From the NCBI GenBank assembly GCA_033064195.1, contig JARBJD010000084.1, positions 62,001 to 126,000 of the forward strand: DNA of 64,000 bases, read 5' to 3'. Numbering within the stretch: the first letter of the stretch is position 1; the number at the start of each line of letters is the position of its first letter. A program made the position numbers and the translations under genes. This DNA is from Blattamonas nauphoetae (lineage: Eukaryota > Preaxostyla > Oxymonadida). Shown one piece after another: positions 59,389 through 64,000 of the stretch. Under the pieces are notes generated by a model. That model was not told where the DNA came from. It did not search any database and was given only the letters and a program-made list of their open reading frames with translations.

Positions 59389-60444
59389 ATGAGAAGATAT
59401 CCAAACTCCGACGAATATCATCAGCTATGGCCCTTCCACGAGCAAAGGCCTCCCAAGTTTTTATCAGACAAACACCACCACATCAAATCTTTCAAAGAGG
59501 CCTCCACCTACTACCAGTCACTTATCTGCTTCGTCAAGGAAAGAAACTCTCTGTATCTCACAGACGTGACTTTCTATGCATGCCGTTTCCTGTGGTACCT
59601 TTCACCTGCTTCTTGGTATCACTTCTCCCCCGACGACATTCTCTACAGTCTTGTTCCAACAAGTGATGGGTCTTGCTCTGGCTTTGCCGAATCAATTGTG
59701 ATACTTCTCACCTCCTCCGACAAAAAGCTTGTCAAGGCAGCATTGGAGCTTCTGGGTGGATTATTACTCAAAACATCACCTGTCACCTCCTTCGACATTC
59801 TTGCGACAAGACTATTCAACTCCCTCCAATACTACTACTTCGAAGATGACATTCATTATTCGCAGACACCATATTTCTCTCTGATGAACGTTGTGACAAT
59901 GGTCCTCAAAGTTGCTATTCCCGAAACAACTCGCGAAATTTGCGAAAAAAGAAGCATTTCAATTAAATCCTTCCAGCAGACTTTCATCGACAAGCTTCTC
60001 GAGCCAATCGAACCGTTCCTCGACTTTTTTTTCCCGTTCAGACGCGTATTCGAAAAGGAGAAAAAAGTTCTGATTTTCAGCAATCTATTAGCCGCTACTG
60101 TCGAATTGTCACTCATTCAGAAACATATGGCCCAGCTTGCGATGTCATATTCATTGATTGCGCTGGTGTTCACCGACAGTCTTGCGCTCTTTGAATCTCA
60201 CAACGTGACCGTTACCCTTCTTCAGAGTGTGTTGCATGGCGTGCGTAGATGGTTGAAGCAGAATCCAGCTGTGCTAAAGCGAGGACGGCGTGTTGTCGCC
60301 AAACTGCGTGAAGAAGGACTCACGGACGAGATCGAGCTGTTTTTGGGTGCTTACAGGTTCTCTCAGTGGGAAGATCGTCTTGATCACATGGCTGTAGATC
60401 TGATCGACAATTTTGGTGGGAATATTCATGAATATACATACTGA
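59389..60444 (+). CDS. ARM/HEAT-like protein, paralogue of 57777-58934 (351 aa)
   Basis: Starts at ATG 59389 (MRRYPNSDEYHQLW). It shares the family layout: STYYQSLICFVKERNSLYL, SLVPTSDGSCSGFAESIVIL, KLVKAALELLGGLLLKTSP, then a C-terminal LREEGLTDEIELFL that matches LRSEGFEDSMEQKL of the neighbour. Identity is low, so the duplication is old. It is helical with no obvious catalytic residues or membrane segment. Function unknown. Confidence 0.7.
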   Translation: MRRYPNSDEYHQLWPFHEQRPPKFLSDKHHHIKSFKEASTYYQSLICFVKERNSLYLTDVTFYACRFLWYLSPASWYHFSPDDILYSLVPTSDGSCSGFAESIVILLTSSDKKLVKAALELLGGLLLKTSPVTSFDILATRLFNSLQYYYFEDDIHYSQTPYFSLMNVVTMVLKVAIPETTREICEKRSISIKSFQQTFIDKLLEPIEPFLDFFFPFRRVFEKEKKVLIFSNLLAATVELSLIQKHMAQLAMSYSLIALVFTDSLALFESHNVTVTLLQSVLHGVRRWLKQNPAVLKRGRRVVAKLREEGLTDEIELFLGAYRFSQWEDRLDHMAVDLIDNFGGNIHEYTY

Positions 60445-61276
60445 AGGAAGAAGTTGACAAGAGGCGTGGAGAAGCCATTTCACGGATTGTTGCTTTAATT
60501 GTCTACCGGACATTGCCATTTGGGCGCTTATTCTCGTTCTTCATTTGACTATTCTTCAAATCACAGACACTCGTGTCATTCACTGATTTCTCACCAACGA
60601 TAAACCCCAAGTCAACCATTCCACCATCAATACGGCACAATTAATCTGGTCAAGGAGCTTCGTGAAAGGACCTCAGAAATGTGGTGATGATGTGAATGTT
60701 TTTTATTCCGGTTCGGATCAGGGTTCGATCGCTTCATTCATCGTTCAATGAACATCAACTCAGAGACAGAACGATCACAAGAGCTCATTTGATCACCTTT
60801 GTGAAAAGCAAGCGTCGGAACGATGGTCAGAGAGAGAATGCCGAGAAACGAAGACGAGTTCATGCTCAATCCAGAATCCAGTCCCCATGAAGGACGTCAT
60901 CCGAATGCCCCACAGCGAGACAGATGCCAGAAGAACAAATACGAAAGGTGTCACATCCGAAAACCAAGAACGGAACAGTGGGGCATCGGAAACGAAGACA
61001 TAACGTGGTGTGAGTGAGCATCGAGCTTTGCTTCGGATTGTGAGTGATGTGGGTGAACGGAATGCACGTCGACGAAGCAAAAAGGTTCGAGTGACTCAGA
61101 AAGAAAGAAGAATGAAGAGGAAGACAGGGACTGGCAGGATGGCTGAGGAAGAGGCCACACAGCACAGTCTTGTCTTGTTGGAGTGAAATGACTTCATCAT
61201 CCGATTCATCTGATGGCTCGGAAGGAAATAGAGAGCTGGTAGAGGGAGGACATGTGGTAGGTAGTAGATGGCTTGC
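60445..61276. other. Intergenic, convergent 3' ends, no gene recognised
   Basis: This 0.83-kb gap between converging genes has only short overlapping ORFs without motifs (60696-60890 plus; 60793-61165 minus). It could include 3' UTRs or a decayed gene. Confidence 0.4.
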
Positions 61277-64000
61277 TTACTGAGAAGATCCATTCATGTC
61301 TTGACCAGAACGATGGAGAGTATCCTCAGGATGAGAAGAGAGGAACTCCCCAATCTCAGAGAGTGAGGGACGATCGTTCGGATCAACTGATACACAGCGA
61401 TGGATCAGCGAAACAAACGATTCGTCCTTCAACGATCCCATTTTCGGCCCAATTCCTGTCCCCGACTGTCGCTGAGCATTCACTGCATCCAGTTCTCCAA
61501 ACGGCACTTGACCAGTCTCAATTTCCCACAAGATCAGGCCAAGACTAAAAACTGACGCTTTCGATCCATCCACACAAACTTCCCCACTTCCGCCTTCTGA
61601 TGCCACAACTTCAGGCGCTCGCCATCGAAGACCATCCATTCCAGACTTGTTCGCTCCACTCTTCAGAGTCGGTTTTTCATCTTCACGTTTGTTCGCATCA
61701 TCGTGCTTTCCTTCCACAGATGAGAGCGGTTGTTGCGGAGGTCGCTGACGAGCCGCTTCTTGTTCCGCTTCCCACGCATTCATTCGCAGCTTCAGTTCAA
61801 CATTCCCACTATTGTCAATCACAATCCAGTGAGACGAGAGATGCGTCAGAACATCACTCCATCCCCGATGAGCAACAACCTCCTTCAATCCATTCACAAT
61901 CTGAATCCCAATCCATCGCTTCCCAATCTCTCGTCGCTCTTCGTGCAGAACAGAATACAGCGTCTGTCCCATTCGACCTGTCGAAACTCCAAATCCTCCA
62001 CTGCACATCATCACTTCTGTCAATTCTACGTCTTCTGCCCCAGTCTGGTTCATCGTCGACGCATTCCCAATCAGATCTCCACTCATCTCGCTCACTCCAC
62101 AATTCGCTGACACTGCAGATCCAACCACACTCACCGAATCAGCTCCCACACCTTCTGCTGCCTTTTCCATCTCAACTGCATCTTGTTCTTCAATCTCACT
62201 TTTCGGTCTGTTCTCTTTCGATCGTCGCCGATACACCAGAACGATGATCACAATGATCACAATCACCACAACACAAACTGACGCAATCACAGGAATCAGC
62301 CAGCTCAGCAGTTTCTTCGTCGCTTCCGACATCGCTTTCTTTGGATCAAACGACGATTTTGGGATGTGGAATGTGATTGTCTTGTTCATCCACACAAACG
62401 GTGATTCCGTTTCTGGCGTTGGCACGATCGCCTTGATTGTGTACGTCGTGTCGTGCGTAAGCAATCTGTCGGATCCAACCACAATGATCTCCGACGATTC
62501 TCCTGTCACAGTTGATCCATCGAAATGAACTGAGACGCTCACATCCTTTCCGCCTTCTGCGACGACGAATGAATACGATCCATTCACAACGCGATCTAAT
62601 ATGAGGAGGATGAAAGCGAGTGGCTGGTTGGATGAGACGAGATGGGCTGTCGCTCCAACGAGGGTCGGTGGTTGTTCTGGTGTGGTAAAGGAGACGAACG
62701 ACGGTGTTACAGTGAGGTTGAACGCCCACGCTGCCTGTGGGAATGTGAGGGCATTCGAGAGAGATGAGGATGAAGATGAGGACGAGGAAACAATTCCGAC
62801 AATCGATGTGATTGTGTACGACGTCGAGAAGTCCAGGTTGAAGGAGGGAGACGGTGATATCAGCGTGCCCTTCCCATCCACAAATTCAACCTCTTCTTTC
62901 ATTTCTGTCTTGTTCCCTTCATTTCGAATCGTCACTTCATATTTCTGCGATGCAGTGGGAGTCTTTCCCGTTATCCCCAACTCCATTCGTCCTGATTGCG
63001 GATTGAACGAGAATTTCACTCTCTCAGTCAGGAGTGGCCAAACCGTGTCGAATGCTTCATCAATCACTCGATCGTACGATTCCTCTGGAGTGTTTGGATT
63101 GACTTTCATGTGCATGCCAATGCTCGTTGTGGCATACGTCGTGAAGCAGTCAACAATCGAGAAAGTTGGCTTCGTTTCACATTCATGGTAGTTCAGAGAT
63201 ATATCAACAAAAGTTGCTGTGTCTTCTGGAAGAGACCAATGTGGGAACAGTTCTGTGTGTTGTCCGATTGAGTTGTTGATGAATGCGACTCGTGTGAGAG
63301 AGATCGATGATGGATGATCGCCGAACTGCCTGAAACTGATTGCTCCAGTTGTTCCTGAGTAACAATTCTTAACAATGCAGTCTTCAACAACACAATGTTT
63401 AAATCTCTCAATGTCGAAGGCAGCGCCAATAAAATTGTTTGAACAGTCAACGAATGAACAGTCGTTAACAGTGAATGTCCCCCACAGCAAGCTACTGAAT
63501 CCTCCACCACGGGTTCCCCCCTGTTCCGAACTGCATTGACAGCGTATAAAGTGTGAATCCGTCACGATGAGATCACAGAATGCAATTAAGTTCATTCCAG
63601 CTCCTGAAAAAGCACTCTGACAATCTGTGAAAGTCAGTCGCGTCACGTGTGTGGCGGTTTGTCCGTTGAGAGCCAAATTGAGGCCACCAGCACTCGATCC
63701 CGAGTCTGGGATGGAGCAATCTTCGAAGCGACAGTCGGAGAGAAGTATGGCTCCATTGGTACTCAATGACATCCCACCACATCCGTCGATTGCGTGGCAT
63801 GACTCGAATACGAGGTTTGACACCGTTGAGAAACTGTCTCGACCTTCAACCTCGATGAAGATTCCGCCAACAGACATCAACTCGTCAGCACCCTCCGGTC
63901 CGCACTCTTCACATTTGCAGTCAGTAACCGTCGCTGACTTCCGCAGTATAAGGGACATCCCGGCGACGCTGATTGCTGATTTGAGATTTGTGAAGTTTGA
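61277..64000 (-). CDS. Beta-helix surface protein with TM helix and pseudokinase tail (N-terminus off window)
   Basis: The frame is open from the right edge of the window (reading SNFTNLKSAISVAG before an internal Met at 63958) to 61277, over 900 residues. The outer part is a parallel beta-helix (VTRLTFTDCQSAFSGAGMNL, CSFVDCSNNFIGAAFDI), followed by Ig-like segments, one membrane helix (WLIPVIASVCVVVIVIIVII) near + position 62280, then YRRRSKEN. The tail keeps WRAPEV, ASVFSLGLILWEIETGQVPF and DPNDRPSL. Its catalytic loop is degenerate (HRGWSDVLTHLSSHWIVI) and no DFG is seen. It is related in layout to the genes at 37692 and 45587 but clearly diverged. Confidence 0.8.
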   Translation of the reverse strand, partial: SNFTNLKSAISVAGMSLILRKSATVTDCKCEECGPEGADELMSVGGIFIEVEGRDSFSTVSNLVFESCHAIDGCGGMSLSTNGAILLSDCRFEDCSIPDSGSSAGGLNLALNGQTATHVTRLTFTDCQSAFSGAGMNLIAFCDLIVTDSHFIRCQCSSEQGGTRGGGFSSLLWGTFTVNDCSFVDCSNNFIGAAFDIERFKHCVVEDCIVKNCYSGTTGAISFRQFGDHPSSISLTRVAFINNSIGQHTELFPHWSLPEDTATFVDISLNYHECETKPTFSIVDCFTTYATTSIGMHMKVNPNTPEESYDRVIDEAFDTVWPLLTERVKFSFNPQSGRMELGITGKTPTASQKYEVTIRNEGNKTEMKEEVEFVDGKGTLISPSPSFNLDFSTSYTITSIVGIVSSSSSSSSSLSNALTFPQAAWAFNLTVTPSFVSFTTPEQPPTLVGATAHLVSSNQPLAFILLILDRVVNGSYSFVVAEGGKDVSVSVHFDGSTVTGESSEIIVVGSDRLLTHDTTYTIKAIVPTPETESPFVWMNKTITFHIPKSSFDPKKAMSEATKKLLSWLIPVIASVCVVVIVIIVIIVLVYRRRSKENRPKSEIEEQDAVEMEKAAEGVGADSVSVVGSAVSANCGVSEMSGDLIGNASTMNQTGAEDVELTEVMMCSGGFGVSTGRMGQTLYSVLHEERREIGKRWIGIQIVNGLKEVVAHRGWSDVLTHLSSHWIVIDNSGNVELKLRMNAWEAEQEAARQRPPQQPLSSVEGKHDDANKREDEKPTLKSGANKSGMDGLRWRAPEVVASEGGSGEVCVDGSKASVFSLGLILWEIETGQVPFGELDAVNAQRQSGTGIGPKMGSLKDESFVSLIHRCVSVDPNDRPSLSEIGEFLSSHPEDTLHRSGQDMNGSSQ

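Noticed and set aside
1-64000. Alternative genetic code (TAA/TAG as Gln)
   Set aside because: Maverick and host genes end at TAA, TAG and TGA at expected places, and no conserved protein is interrupted by frequent in-frame TAA or TAG. The tRNA-like units read UUG, not UUA or CUA.

Overview
The window looks like nuclear DNA of an anaerobic protist, most likely an oxymonad (Preaxostyla) close to Blattamonas nauphoetae. The reasons are: host genes with several very short GT-AG introns (32 to about 145 nt); tandem giant genes for beta-helix surface proteins with one membrane helix and a degraded kinase-like tail; two proteins of an ARM-like family I associate with Blattamonas; and abundant Maverick/Polinton DNA. 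All genes use standard stops, so the UAR=Gln code known from some oxymonads is not used here. The species name is recognition from memory, not a search result.

Layout. (1) Positions 1-5200, minus strand: the pol end of a first Maverick (Mav1), with an integrase start, an intact protein-primed DNA polymerase B and a small modular protein. (2) 5440-7267: an array of inverted-repeat (hairpin) units of about 139 bp, split by a 408-bp MITE. (3) 8481-36018, plus strand: a second Maverick (Mav2), head to head with Mav1. It carries polymerase, integrase, packaging ATPase, two capsid genes, a trimeric-fibre-like protein with an S74 auto-cleaving chaperone, and several small genes. Mav2 is dead: a 3.4-kb 9-bp-TSD element and a pogo-like element sit in its polymerase, a 5.0-kb TIR element carrying a broken SPAG17-like flagellar gene sits in its ATPase, and a pogo-like element with intact transposase sits in one capsid gene, which also has an in-frame TGA. 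Removing the four insertions (about 12.06 kb) leaves about 15.5 kb, a normal Polinton size. (4) 36019-52329, minus strand: a tandem cluster of related surface-protein genes (one truncated pseudogene, two long genes) with a third pogo-like element upstream of the middle gene. (5) 52602-64000: ordinary host genes (a seven-exon cyclin, a two-SH3 proline-rich adaptor, a DHHC palmitoyltransferase, two ARM-like proteins) and a fourth surface pseudokinase gene that runs off the window.

The Maverick genes form a virus-like module: polymerase and integrase for replication and insertion, ATPase for packaging, capsid proteins and a fibre for a particle. Most share a T-rich TTTTTATTTTT-type motif just before the ATG. 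Mav2 also holds at least seven double-hairpin mini-insertions of about 40 bp. Five lie in frame inside proteins, one makes the stop codon of the fibre gene, and one re-ends the polymerase at a site that is empty in Mav1. This, the S74 fibre and the OTU/HNH-bearing polymerase are the most unusual signals.
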